Source: Chytridium lagenaria (Eukaryota > Chytridiomycota > Chytridiomycetes > Chytridiales > Chytridiaceae). Taken from it: 64,000 nt of DNA. The notes beneath the pieces are model-generated. The model was not told where the DNA came from, made no database searches, and saw only the letters and a program-made list of their open reading frames with translations. The position numbers and the translations under genes are program-made. Position 1 is the stretch's first letter, and each line of letters starts with the position of its first letter. Below are positions 11,830 to 23,468 of this stretch, piece after piece. Where the stretch lies: assembly GCA_025449115.1 (NCBI GenBank), contig JAHLKC010000121.1, forward strand, positions 1 to 64,000. The letters run 5' to 3'.

Positions 11830-14800
11830 CTCCCCTTCACCAAGCCGAGAGCATCCCTATGTTTCTCAAAAATCACCCACTTTAATCCCTTCGTCAGTAT
11901 GTCCGCCACCATCCCTCGCGTCCCCATATGTCTGACTTCTATCAGCCCCTGTTTCACCACGTCCCGAATAAACATATACTTAATGTCTATATGCTTCGTG
12001 TGATGCCTTTCAGATCCCTCCTGGGAATTCCTCACAGCCCCCGTATTATCACACCAAAGAACAGTTGGTCCCAGTTTCCCTACTCGCAGCCATCCCAGCA
12101 TATTCCTCATCCAGAGCACTTCTCTCGTGAGACTATACAAGGCGATTGTTTCAGCAGCCACGGTGGAATCCGCAACGGTCGTCTGACGCTTGCTTGAGGC
12201 TATCACTACTCCTCCACACATGGTGATGGCCAGCCCAGAAGTCGATCTTCTCGTCTCTCGGTCCCCGGCAACATCCGCATCAGAGTAACACTCAGGGATC
12301 AGCCATTGACATGTCGCCTCCATGCCTTCAGCCCTCCTGGTGTACGTTAACCTCATGTCCGTCGTTCCCCTAAGATATGCCAGCACACGCTGCCCCGCCT
12401 CCCAATGAATCTTCCTGGGCCGCGACGCGAACCTCGCAAGCTTCCCCACCCCATACGCTATATCCGGACGGGTGTGCACTAAGTATTGTAGCTTCCCAAC
12501 CAGCCGCCAGAAGTCCCGAGTCTTCATGTACTCCCAGTCCTCGTCAGTCGGCAACGCTGCTTTATCAAACTCCTCATCCACCTCACCGTCCCACGCCACC
12601 CTCCTCAATTTCTGCTTCTCTTCCTGGAATTCGTCCAGTATCGAGAGGCAGTACGCCTCTTGATCCAAGGAGGTGGTGCCTTCGGCACACTTGGCCCTTA
12701 GTGCTAGATACTGGTTCAGCTCCCCGAGATCCCTGATCTTGTGTCGCTTCTCAATCTCGGCCACTAAGTCATCAACTTCCTTCTGCATTCCCTTGTCTGC
12801 CAAGATCACCGCGTCGTCCGTGTGTATCTCGACATGGATATCCCCCTTCGGTGTGCGCTTGGTGAATAGACACGGCTCAAACGGGACACCTGACAAACCC
12901 CAACTCCTTCACGAAGAGGACCCCGACCTCTGAAAACCATAGGAATGACCCTTGACAGATGCCGTACACAGCTTTCTCGAGGAGGCAGACCAAATCCTCC
13001 TTCCCTTTCACCTCCATTCCCTTCGGTTGCCTCACATGAATTTTGTGGTCGATCACTCTGGCGTTGAGGAACGCCCCGGTCCAATCCAGCTGCCTGGTGA
13101 TCATCCCCGTTGCGTCCTCAGCGCCATCAACATCTTGAAGGAGTTCATGCTCGGTGTAGGCGTGAAGGTCCTATCATAATCCTCCCCTGCCACTTGTTTC
13201 CCACCATCCACTACCAGTCTCGCCTTTTCCTGTTCCTCGTTGGTCTCCTCGTTGACCTTCACTTTCAACACCCAAAGACTGGGAATTGCTTTCTTCCCCG
13301 GTGGAGTGGCACGAGCTTCCACGCCTTCATTCCCAGCATCTGATCGTATTCCTTCTGAATGGCCGCTTTCCACCTTGGGTCCTTCAACGCCTCCTTGATA
13401 CTCTTCGGTCCATCCCTCGTCAGCATCGCCTTGTGATCCTCCACCGGCGCATGCTGACGAATAAACCCGCCTGGTTTATTTTGTCAACGAACTCCTCCTC
13501 GACGATGATGAAGACTTGCACTTCCTCATCATCGTTCTCTGTCAGCTTCGCCATCCCTGCCCAGCCCGATTCCGCATCCTCAAAAACCTCATGCTCTGAG
13601 TCGCTCAGGACCACCGAGCCTAGGCTTGAGTCCCTATCAACTTGACTCGACGGGGCGGGACTTGCCGTGATTGTCGGGCTGAGTTCTTGAGCTGGATTTC
13701 CTTCCTCGTCTCAGAGACTCGCTCCCCTGGTCCTCACGGTCGTTGACCTGCTCCTCTGGTATACGTGGCGTCGTGGTGCTCCCCTGTTCCCCCTCATCCC
13801 AGAGTTTTCCCAACACCTTGCTGAAGCTTGGAGCTGGTCCTTTGCTCCTTGTTGATCTCGTCGTGACCGGAATAACGACCTTAGCCTTCGTTCTTTTGAT
13901 CGTTCCTTCAGTGTTCGTGGGTGAAGGTAAAGGCGTGCTCTCGTCTTCCACGCCGATCGTCGCGACATTTTCCGCCGTCGGTACATTTTCCGTTGTCGAT
14001 ACGGCGTCGGCACCCCATCTATCTCATCATCAGTGTCATCGTCCTCCCCTTGGGGTGCACGATCAGCAGTATCAAAGTGCTGTTCGTCGTGATGATCGTT
14101 CCATTTTGTCAGTTTCAGTTTTGTTGTGAGCGGTTGCGGGTTCTTTATGTCAAATTGATCTTCTACGAAGTACACGTCCCGACTGACTACAACGGAGTCA
14201 GCATCGTCATCATCCAGAAGGATTCTGTACCCCTTTGTCTGTACCATCTGTCCATCATAGCGTGCGTACCCAATAAATCTTCCTTTCCTGGCTCCGGACT
14301 CAGTTTCTTATCCCGTAAATTCTTAGGCAGCTCCCTCACATAGGCTAGGCACTTTAGCACCCTCAAAATCCGACACCGTCGGTTTTCTTCCGAAAGTTTT
14401 CTGGTATGGTGTTTCCGTCTCCCCCTCATGCACCGTGCGATTGTGGCAGTAGCACGCCCGTTTGAATACATTCGGGCCATAACTTTGCAGGCGCACCGGT
14501 TTCCTCGAGGTTCGACCTCACCATGTCCAAGCTTGCTCTAAACCAGCGTTCAACCTCGCGTTCTGTTTGATGAGCCTCGGTATTGGAAGGCTTAGAACTA
14601 TTCCGGCCTCCCTGCAAGCTGCCTTCAACGAGTTGGAGGTGTTTTCCCCACCTCTATCCGCATGCCACTCAACACCTTCTCACCAACTTGTCTCTCCAGC
14701 CACTCTCTTGCGAATATTAAGTGCGAGGCGACTTCCTTCTTTGAGGCGACGGCGTATCCGAACTTCAACCCTGTTTTCCTGACGGATAGACCAATAAAGT

Positions 14801-15661
14801 ATCGTGCCCCTCCTAGGGACATCATTTTCTTTGACATCACGAGAAGGTCCAGCGAGACCACACCAAGAATCGTGTTGCACTTGCTGTCCGCTGATGGAAA
14901 AGACTGAATATGCATCTTTCCCTTGATGCAGGGTTCACAAAAAGGATCCTTTGGGAAGGCTCCCGAGACCTGCAATCCGTGAACTGCCCCCACTGTCCTT
15001 TTAAGGCTCTTGAAGCCCACGTGCATAAACCTCCTATGCCACAAATCGGCGTCTTTCATCAGAGGAAGCCCTCTCCCCAGCATGGCCTTCTCTATCGGCT
15101 TCATCAACGCTAGCTTAAACATTCCGTTGACTCGATCTCCCTTCGCTGCCACTACGTGAGGACTGCTATCGCATAGTACTCCAATGTTAACCGTTTTCGT
15201 CTTCCTGCAGAACCATACGTCGTACCCCTCATCCACAAACTGCGAGACAGACAGCAACGTGCTGTCCGCTTCTGGTACGTGACTGATTCCCGTCACTTCA
15301 AAAGGGACATCCGTACCCTGACTAATTCCTTCGTAGTTCCCTTGCACCCAGTGCTTGTTATCTGATGCCCGTTCGCCGTCGTGAATCTCTTGCGAACATC
15401 CGTCGTCGTTCGGTCAGATAGAAGCGATTCATCCGGCGTCATGTGAGAGGTACACCCAGAGTCCACCCAACCCCAAAAAATCGACGAGTATTGCTCCGGA
15501 TCACCCGTTCCCTCATGCTTTCGGCAGGACATTGCCATATCATCACTTGTACTTTCGTTGTAAACACACGATGAGTAGGAGGAGAAGAAATCTATTATTT
15601 CATCTTCATCGTCATCCGAGGATGACCACAGGCTATCATCAGAGACATCCTCTGGTCCCAC
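11790..15661 (-). pseudogene. copia pol (protease-integrase-RT-RNase H)
   Basis: Read right to left. The protease has WVDSGCTSHMT near 15450. The integrase zinc domain has WHRRFMHVGFKSL and CEPCIKGKMH near 14920-15050, followed by the first core Asp in SLDLLV. The integrase C-terminal region includes the SRDVYFVEDQF block near 14170. RT begins near 13370 (SLWVLKVKVNEE, LDWTGAFLNARV). The catalytic box reads HTDD in VEIHTDDAVILAD (about 12810), where copia elements normally have YVDD. RNase H shows YSDADVAGDRETRRSTSG, ADSTVAAETIAL, LWCDNTGAV and HTKHIDIKYMFIRD. The 3' half (11790-12896) is one open frame; the rest needs several single-base frame changes, so this copy is not translatable as assembled. 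Confidence 0.9.
11830..11841 (-). other. Polypurine tract of the copia element
   Basis: On the element strand GAAGGGGAG directly precedes the 3' LTR (TGTTTGGG). This is the expected primer for second-strand synthesis. It also encodes the Lys-Gly-Ser near the end of pol. Confidence 0.85.
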
Positions 15662-15671
15662 TCCTTAACCT

Positions 15672-16867
15672 TCATGACGAAGCCCTTTGGGAGAGTCTCA
15701 TAGTGTCTTCCCCACTCCCCTCATCCTTCTCATCAGTCTCGTCTTCCACAACTTTCTTTACTTGCTCCTTTGCACCGCCGCCACCGACTTTTCCCTCTCC
15801 GGCCTTGGGCCTGGCGATGTTGGCAAACACTTGTCGTCCACCAATGATCTTGCTCTCGCACCCTTTGATGGCCGCCTGAGCCTCGCTCTCTCTCAAGAAT
15901 TCAACGAAGCCGAACCCTCTGTTCACCGTTCCATCCTCGTGCGATGGGACACGAAAGCATCAACCACGCTACCGTATGCGGCGAACTCTTTCTGCAGTCC
16001 TTCGGTCGTCATATTGTAGGGCAGATTGCCGACGTAAAGCTTCTTGTTGTCGAGCGGCTCACTTGACTTCTCCCCCGTTTTTCTTCCACGCCTGCTTTCC
16101 TCTGAACCTTTTCCGGTCCTGCAGCTCGAGCGACAAGAGCCCTGTCACGTTCACTTTCTTCCCGCTCCCTCCTCTGGACCTTTCCTTCGGCGACGACTTT
16201 GCCAACTTCTTCAAGTACACTCTCATTCCCACGAAATCGCCGAGGAGATCTTGCTGTCGAGAGCTCCGTACAAGGCCACCTTTCTGTCCTCACGAAGACC
16301 CCGATAAACTTCTTGGCGACCTTCTCGTCGAACTGAGTAACCAAGACAGCTTGAGATGTGTCGGGGTAGTCGAGGACCCGAAGCTTGTGGATTTAAATCC
16401 TGCAGGCGATTCGCATAGGCCAAATCTGTCTCTCGAATGCCTTGTGCGAAGGTTTCGACCTGAGCGTTTAAAGGCCTCAATGGCACTATCCTTCTCGAAA
16501 TCGATGTCAACCAAGAGCAAAAGCCATCCCTCATGCGCAGTCCCGCTCTTCGTAGCCAGGTCAATCATCGTCTTGTTCCCCAACCTCTCCCTAATTGCTC
16601 CCTTAATCAGCCCTTCCACATGCTTCCAAGCCTGCATTTCCTTCCTGAACCCCTCCACGTTGGAGCCGTGGCAGTCGTCATGAATTCCGCTTGAATGGGC
16701 ATGGTGACCGCATTGAGTAGTTGATCTGAGATTTGATCGATGCGATAGTACCCCTTCGGCACGGCAATCAGGCTAAGAGCTTGCATAACCGAGTCTTTCC
16801 ATTCCAGAAACTCCTCATTCGTGGGAGTCCTCGGGAGTATGACACTCCTTCCTACCGCTTTGGACAT
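15672..16867 (-). pseudogene. copia gag with an RRM domain
   Basis: Gag starts at ATG 16867 (MSKAVGRSVILPRTPT), with a helical N-terminal part typical of copia Gag (EEFLEWKDSVMQALSLIAV). After a charged linker, an RNA-recognition motif is plain: an RNP2-like KLYVGNLPYNM near 16030-16045 and RNP1 RGFGFVEF near 15905-15925, followed by a strand ending FANIARPK. I find no CCHC zinc knuckle between the RRM and the protease, so the RRM appears to take its place as the nucleic-acid-binding module. At least three single-base frame changes interrupt the reading frame, one of them inside the RRM near 15940-15950. Confidence 0.75.
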
Positions 16868-16992
16868 TTCGCCTTTCTTTCTTCCTATCACTCCTATCTT
16901 CCTATCGTCCTTTCTTGTCCGAACTCTTGCTCGGCTTTTCTTCTCTCAAGCGTATCTCGGTGACGGACGCGACAATTCGATTTCCGTTAACG

Positions 16993-17025
16993 CAGCTCTG
17001 TCGGTGAAGCCTCAGACTCTTAATC
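16993..17025. other. Primer binding site resembling a tRNA-Lys(CUU) 5' half
   Basis: The 33 bases beside the 5' LTR, read on the plus strand, align in register with tRNA positions 8-40. The D-arm is AGCTC.GTCGGT..AGC and the anticodon arm is CAGACTCTTAATC, with anticodon CTT. The element strand would therefore pair with the 5' half of tRNA-Lys(CUU), cut in the anticodon loop or stem. Half-tRNA priming is established for Drosophila copia, which uses initiator Met. The pairing with the D-arm is longer than a usual site of about 15 bases. Confidence 0.7.
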
Positions 17026-17234
17026 TGTTCAAATTCAATAAACAAGATGTATTAAAATCTCACACAAGGTCTCCTCCACATCGTCCATCATCCCTCCCAT
17101 CATCCTCACCTGTTCAAATTCAATAAACAAGATGAGGATGTCTCGTATCACCTTCCCTCAATTTATCCCATGAATGTTTGTATCACCACCTTTCTCAACC
17201 ACGCACTCGCGCTTGGTGATTATGATCCCAAACA
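17026..17234 (-). repeat. 5' LTR (209 bp)
   Basis: Identical to 11621-11829. On the element strand it runs from TGTTTGGGATC at 17234 to TTTGAACA at 17026, directly before the primer binding site. It should contain the element promoter, but no TATA box stands out. Confidence 0.95.
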
Positions 17235-17239
17235 AATAT
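17235..17239. repeat. Target-site duplication, right copy (AATAT)
   Basis: Exact match to 11616-11620 on the other side of the element. Confidence 0.9.
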
Positions 17240-18803
17240 GTCTAGACATTCTATTGTCAGTGGCTTTGATATAAAAGCCAAATGCTTGCAGTGTGAGTGT
17301 GTCATAAGCAGCTGGATGAACGAGATCAACCAGAGAGAACTTCACAATAATAACTATGTAAGGAGCTGTGGTGAGCTTGGAAACATCCCAAATAGTTGGG
17401 ATTGGATATAGTTATTATGTGTAGAGCTGCTGTGAGTTGATAACTAAGTGAGGAGCTGTGGTTAGCTGGGATACAGAAAAAAACAGATTTAGAGGCAAAT
17501 CATTAGTTTCTTAAGATAAAAAGGTGAGTTGTGGCACGCTGTGTGAGTTAAAGGTCTACAGTATAATGATGACTAACCTTAATATTGGGTGACTCACTGG
17601 TGAGCTATTATTCAGGTACTTGCAAAACGTTTCTGCCCTCAGACCCTTTCTCCCCGTCTGGACTTGTTTTGTGGAGATCCACTGCTCTCCATACAGCTAT
17701 ACTTCACTCCCTTGGTTACTGCCTTGGCTACTGCAACAAGACGTTACAGTCACTTTGCCAAGTGTTCTGGTCTTGTCCAGAAGGCCCCTCAACCTAATGA
17801 GTGCTGCAGTGCTGCAGCAGTGCCCCAGCGCTACTTCACAGTGTCCAAGTGCAAGTGCACGGCCAAACGCCACTTTTTGGTATTACGCAAACTATTATTC
17901 TCTAGCAGATGTGCATTCATTGTTCTACCTTTGTTTGGCTGAACATCATAGATTTATGCGCGCATGTTCATCTTTAAGCTTACAATAGTGGCAGCTTAGG
18001 TATGAAATGAGCTCATGAGGATAAGACGGCAGGTGAAAAGGCTTACATGATTCCGTTGGGAAGGGGATTGCATTACATCATCTTTAATTCTTTGTCAAAT
18101 GGTTGGAACTACAACTTTTTACAAGATATAAGTTACTATTCTGCTGCGTGGCTCCTCTTCGCTTGATGTATTTCAATTGCAGTGCCTGTACCTATCCTCA
18201 TCTGTTTTATGTCTTCAGCCTTCTTTGCTCGGTTCTTACATTTGCACACTCTCCCTTCTTACTCTTTTCACAGTTGGCAATTTTACACCGCTCCTTTACT
18301 ACCTGTATTTCTCTGTCAGTAGTGCTGCAAGTAGCAAAAGCAAAACTGGCAAACTTCTCATAAGAGCCAAAGCTTCCTCCACAGACTTAATCCAAATAAT
18401 TGTATCTCGTGAGAAATTCAGTGGACACGTACTGTTAGCAAAAAATTTGTGACGTTGAATTGTGAAAATACTTAAAAGCATAGCTCCCATAATATTTGAA
18501 CCGAACCTTGATCAGCACATCCTGATACTTATCAAATACTGTCATGGGCAAGGAGGAAACCGAGGTAACCCGAAGACGTTACTGAACTCCTCATCCTTCA
18601 TCGCCGCACATCGCGTCACCTTCATTACATCACACCTCAACCTCAACGCAATCAAACCTCAACACATTGAGCCCAAAAACAAAAGATGAAACAGCATTTA
18701 ACAACAATACAAAACTTTTAACCTTTATTGGCACTTCTTGCCTACACCCATGTGCAAACCAACATAAAGAAAATGAAAATAAAAATAAGAGCCTGAAACA
18801 GCT
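17240..18803. other. Non-coding repeat-like stretch right of the copia element
   Basis: No gene recognised. Imperfect copies of a motif like AAGGAGCTGTGGTGAGCT occur at about 17352 and 17442 (period 90), with a weaker one near 17413. Together with the left flank this is probably an old repeat that received the copia insertion. The last 150 bp are the 3' flank of the FKBP gene. Confidence 0.45.
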
Positions 18804-20220
18804 TTAAAGTAAAAATAGTCTTTGGCTGTTTAAAGGAACTTCAAGCAACTTGACCTCGAAGTGGAGGGTGCGTTGGGGGGATGTCAGGAGGAGCACCCTG
18901 CGGAAAAAAAGAAACGAAAAAAAAAGAAGAAAAAAAAAAGAAAAAAAAAAAGGCGTGTGTTAGTAAACGAGTTGAAAAAACACCCGAGATAAAGAATTAC
19001 CTGAGATCCGTACGCCAATTTAGCGGGGATAATGAGCTTACGGTACCGCAACGTTCATGTTCCTTTACGCAAATTAAGACGTGGTACAAATGATAAAGAG
19101 ACTCACTGAACACCGAGATCCCAACCCTTAATAACCTCTCCAGCACCAAGCTTAAACATGAAAGGCTTGCCACCACTCGTGTTCGAGTCAAAGACCTTTC
19201 CTTGGAAGCTTCCCAATGTAGCGAACCTTGACCTTCTTTCCATTCTTCGCCTTGGCACCATTTCCAATCGTCACATCCTCAATCGACAACCCAGAAGGCA
19301 AAGTCTTGACCTTGGACTCCTTGGCCTCCTCCTTCTTCTCAGGGGTAGCCGCCTTCTTCTCAACCTCTTGGGCTCCTCCTTCTTCTCAACCTCTTGGGTT
19401 CCTCCTTCTTGGCCTTCTCCTGCTTTCTTCTCGGCCTTCTTCTTTGGTTCCGGCTTCTCCTCCTCAACAATCTCCTCAATCTTGGCCTTCTTTACCGGCT
19501 TCCCTCCGACATTCACAACCTTGCGCTTGCTCCCAGAAAGAGCCGCAAGAATGTCGTCCTCATCCATCTCCTCCTCATCATCATCCTCGTCATCCTCTCC
19601 ATCAAACAAATCCTCACCATCGTCCTCGTCATCATCCTCACCATCCTCATCATCATCCTCATCATCATCCTCCCCACCCTCCCAGAAGTTCATCAAAGGG
19701 TTACCCTCCTCATCAAACTCCATGTCCTCCTCATCTTCATCGTCACCACCAGCAAGATCAACGAGGTGTGTTCCCGGTCAAATGAAGCATGGCATCTCCA
19801 GTCACGATAAACGTAATCTCCTCCCCTAAAAACAAACAAACGCCATCAACATCACACTCCAAAAAAAAACTCTCCTCTCACCCTCAGAGAACACGATGTC
19901 CGTCACAACACTCTCCACCTTCCCAGGCAACAAATTCGCAATCACAAACTCATTCGACGCAACTTGAACTGAGAGCGTGACCCTCTGAGTCGTCTTGGTC
20001 TTGGGGTCAAGCGCAACCTACAAACATCAACACAACATGAACAAAGACTCGGTTTCTTACGTTGGTTAACCTGAACGTTGACTCAACAACCTGTTTTTAA
20101 AAAAAACTCGTATCAGGCATAATTCACGATAGACGTATTGACACGAAAAGATGGTGCCGTACCTGGCTGTAGGTGTTTTTCGGACTCGCACACTAAACCC
20201 CAGAATCCTGCACTCTGCAT
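18804..20220 (-). CDS. Nucleolar FKBP-type peptidyl-prolyl isomerase (FPR3/FPR4, FKBP39 type)
   Basis: Nuclear histone-chaperone-like prolyl isomerase. In order there is an N-terminal nucleoplasmin-like domain (FWG near the start at ATG 20220, then [40 protein letters not shown]), long Asp/Glu runs (about 19560-19720), a basic Lys-rich linker, and a C-terminal FKBP domain. The FKBP part shows [54 protein letters not shown] and [11 protein letters not shown]. Several short introns split it, including one with a long pyrimidine tract (about 18900-18960). Single-base shifts occur in exon 1, near 19762 and at a run of six G at 18875-18880 in the last exon. Because the domains are complete and conserved, I read these as probable sequence errors. 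Confidence 0.85.
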
Positions 20221-21224
20221 CTTTGAAAAGAGTTTTACAGAAAAAAAAAGTTGTCTGCTCGGACTTTCTTGGGGGAAAAAAAGTGAAAAAAGAAAGCTTG
20301 TCAACCAAAGAACGTGCTTGATGGGTGTGCCCTAAGTGTAGAAGGTTGAAGATTCGCAGTATAGTGCACAGCTTGACCTTGATGATACAGAGTGCGAGCA
20401 TGACCGGGGGTTATCGTCTAATGAAAGGTCACGAAAATGAGTGATGCGTGAAATCATTGGATCAATATGTGATGTACGCACATATATCTGCTTTGGAAAG
20501 CAACGGTCAGACACGCGTTTTGTTTAAAGGAGATTCGAGGAAAGGTGAGTTGAGAGACATTCTGCATGATTTACTTAAACTTAGAAAGTTCAAATTGGAT
20601 CAACTTGAAATATCGCGATGCGAGAACATGCATGAACTCATCACAAGTCTTCATTTAAAAAACCGTTATGTGCTCGGGTCACCTCTTGCAACAAAATATA
20701 TTTTATTTATATTTTGACGGTTTTATGATTTTGAGGTGGTAGCTTACGCGAATCATCGCTCCTCTCCTTCCATCTGTGGACGTGAAAAAGGTAAACTAGA
20801 TGCCGGGAAGCAATGGATTTCACACATATGGACGCCATTTAGATGCCCTCGCTTTTTCTTTTTCTTTTTTTTGCGCACCAGCAACATGTCGCAAACCGCA
20901 TTTCCCAGGTTTGCTGGGATGTCTGTCGTACAAGAATGTGATGGGCTACTCCTATATCTTCCACTCAAGTACGAACACTATGTACATCAAAAGACGTTGA
21001 GTATCATAACATCAACCTTGTTTTGTATTAACTCCACAATAATGCAAACATGAGACACAACTCGAAAACACAAAAGTATTCACACAAAATCAACACACAA
21101 TATCCTACCAACAATACATCCATCAAACAAATTCACCATAATTCTGAAAAGAATTGTACCTACACAAAGCAAAAGGAAATAATATCAACACTTAGCGCAG
21201 GAGATAAAGCAAGAATTGCTTTTT
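20221..21224. other. Intergenic region between FKBP and NME7
   Basis: Contains the FKBP promoter and the NME7 3' flank. One plus-strand open frame (ATG 20472 to about 20717, about 81 codons, charged with a hydrophobic end) has no recognisable relative and is not called as a gene. Confidence 0.4.
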
Positions 21225-22830
21225 TTAAATTGCAAATACCTCAAAGGTCCATCTCTTCTAGATCCGTGCAATGAATGGCGTTCTTTACTTTATCCACTCC
21301 AAACTGGCACGCAAGAATTCGGACGTAATGTTTTCGCAAGCGTCGGATCAGTGGGTCCCACAAATTCCCTGAACGATGAGACATGCGATCGGTGGGTGCC
21401 GTTATTTCGCTTAAGTAAAGTTAGAACAGGGAAAACTTGGGCTGCTTACAGTGCAAGGGCAAGGACCGGAAGTAAGTTGATCGAGCATGAGCTGCGAAGA
21501 GGAAGGTTGAGTAAATGAAATGAAGAGTCAGGCAAAATGGGAGATTTACGTGGTATTCTGGGACGACGCCTTTATAGATTTCGAGAAATTCTTCGGCGTT
21601 CCACTTCGTTCGAGGTTGAATAATTCGGCGTCGGAGATGATAAATCCGTTCTTGAGGATGGAATCAATGATTTGACCAGTGAGGCCTATACGTCAAGAGG
21701 TTAAAACACAATAAGGAGGATTTATAGTAATATTGATTTGATTAAGGCTTACCGAATTGAATGGCGTGTGGTCGTATCAAAGCCAATGTTGAATTTTTAA
21801 ATTTTGCAGTTCTGTTGTGCTTTTTTCCAGTTTGGGAGAACAGATTGTGGGCATCCTTGTTGAGAAAAATTAAGGATGGTTATGTGCAAGCAAGACGCAT
21901 AATAAACCACGAGAAAGACGAGTAGAGAAAGCAAGAAAGATCAAAATTACATTTTGACCTCCCACTGTTGATGTTGTATAGAAAACAGAGTTACCCTTCT
22001 TACTGGATTCGCCTACAACGTCCAATTAATATCATCAAATCCAAAACCTTCAAATATTTAAATCTCACCAAATATCCGGTCTAGCTCTGGAATAGCACTA
22101 GCCCTCATCACCTCAATAGACACGGAGGGTCCGCTCCCAAACTTTCTCACCTCATTTCTACACAATAGTAAATAAGACACACATGGTAAATAAAAGAAAG
22201 AATGAATAAAGAAAAGCGCCCAAAAACCACTCAACTGAAACTCCTGATCCGCCTTATACCTTCGTCAACAGAATCTCTTCCGCCAACCCCCTATTCAGCT
22301 GCTGCATCCTCATATTACAAATCGTAAATTGATGTTGAATCAATTCATCAACGATAGCACCCCATTGTTTAAGGGCTTCGGGTTTTACAATAACAAGAGC
22401 GCTAACCAAAAAATGAAATCAAATCATGAGTTATGGAAGATGGATATGTTAGTAAAACTCACCGCTCCATTTGCTTTTGTGAGACGCTTTTGGGTGAATT
22501 CATCGCCATAGTTCTCGCACAAGGAGTTTGACGGGAAAAGACGTTCACGGAAGCGTTGACGTGGAGGTCTTCGAGGCGGAGGTCGGATTTGGTGCGTTTA
22601 AGGAAGGTCCGTTTTTGTTTGACATCGTACTGTTTTTAAAACGGAGTGAAAAACGGTGGAGATGGTAAGTCTTTGGAAAGTCAATGATAGGCCCGACCAT
22701 TTCTATAGTTCGATCCGCAACATAAAAGAAGAGCTATACTGGCGAGTAAGTTGAGCGTGGACATCAAACCAGTCCGACCTATATTCCCATTGTAATGATA
22801 TCGTATTGAAGTTAGAGCGGGCGGAGTTGG
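21225..22830 (-). CDS. NME7: NME7: DM10 plus two nucleoside-diphosphate-kinase domains
   Basis: NME7 is a cilium and basal-body protein (a doublet-microtubule and gamma-tubulin-complex component in animals and algae). The N-terminal DM10 domain is visible as YRSDWFDVHAQLTRQY, FFYVADRTIEM, YDVKQKRTFLKRTKSD and LRLEDLHVNASVNVFSRQ. NDK domain A follows (FTICNMRMQQLNRGLAEEIL, FGSGPSVSIEVMRA), then domain B (NSTLALIRPHAIQF, WNAEEFLEIYKGVVPEYH, FREFVGPTDPTLAKTLRP, VKNAIHCTDLEE). It ends at TAA 21225-21227. The domain order equals that of animal NME7. The first exon and start codon are not certain; coding signal begins about 22830. A few one-base shifts (near 22530 and 22740, and at the C-terminus near 21245) interrupt the frame. 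The nearby CFAP299 supports a flagellated organism. Confidence 0.85.
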
Positions 22831-23468
22831 TGGTGGTGATGGTGGTGATGATGGTTGTTGTTTTAAAGTGTGAGCACGTTTACAGTATGAATGAGGAGTA
22901 TAGAAGATGTAATTCATCTCAACTCGATTCTCACCAAGAAGCAGAACCTTTCCAAGTTGGCCATAGTCTGTTAGATATGTTGCTGCTGTTGTTGGTGTGG
23001 TGGTGGTGGTGGTGGTGGTGTGTGTTGATGCGGTTGCTTGTGATATGCGATGTGTGTGATGCTGTGTGTGCGTGATGTGGTTGTCACCTTGTTCAATAAA
23101 TACTTGTGTTGAGATTGTACAAATATAAATAAATAAAATACTAATAATTAAAATAAAATCAATCAAAAAAAATTTATATTTTCAGAAATTATTTTATTAT
23201 TGGAAGAAACGGAAGAAAAAAAAAAGGATCTTCCAAACTTCCCTTGTGGAGATTTATTAATTAGGTGCGAACCGCGATCCTTGACTTTCCCTCATCCATC
23301 ACACTTTCACCACCAACTACACCACCCTCATCCATCCATCCATCATCCATCCGTCCGTCAAATCACCAACACACCAACACGCACACATAAACACCTTCCC
23401 AATCGTACAGCCCACCCCAAAAAGAGACCCCCCAAAAGAGAAAAAACCAAGAGATAAAAGAAACTTGC
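22831..23468. other. Divergent intergenic region with a GGT microsatellite
   Basis: Lies between the 5' ends of NME7 (-) and the eIF5-mimic gene (+), so it probably holds both promoters. It contains a GGT/GTT-rich tract (about 22980-23020) and ATCC-type short repeats (about 23325-23360). No coding signal was recognised. Confidence 0.5.

Larger units (their letters stand above)
11621..17234 (-). mobile_element. Ty1/copia LTR retrotransposon, 5.6 kb
   Basis: A complete element in reverse orientation. It has two identical 209 bp LTRs (11621-11829 and 17026-17234) that start TG and end CA, a 5 bp AATAT duplication, a purine tract beside the 3' LTR and a tRNA-like primer site beside the 5' LTR. 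Gag is followed by pol in the order protease, integrase, reverse transcriptase, RNase H, which is the copia order. Identical LTRs mean recent insertion, yet gag and pol are broken by several single-base shifts. Either the copy was mobilised in trans by an intact relative, or the shifts are sequencing errors. No host gene is visibly interrupted. Confidence 0.95.

Noticed and set aside
16993..17027. A tRNA-Lys gene
   Set aside because: Only the D-arm and 5' anticodon arm are present, no T-arm or acceptor stem follows, and the stretch abuts the LTR exactly. It is a primer binding site, not a gene.
17620..17988. Plus-strand frame of 122 codons right of the copia element
   Set aside because: Low-complexity, no known relative, and its neighbours are imperfect non-coding repeats.
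19158..19829. Long plus-strand Ser-rich frame opposite the FKBP gene
   Set aside because: It is the antisense shadow of the Asp/Glu-rich codons (GAT, GAA) of the minus-strand protein.
22681..23166. Thr/His-rich minus-strand frame upstream of NME7
   Set aside because: Its repeats come from the GGT microsatellite. The true NME7 N-terminal residues are in another frame.
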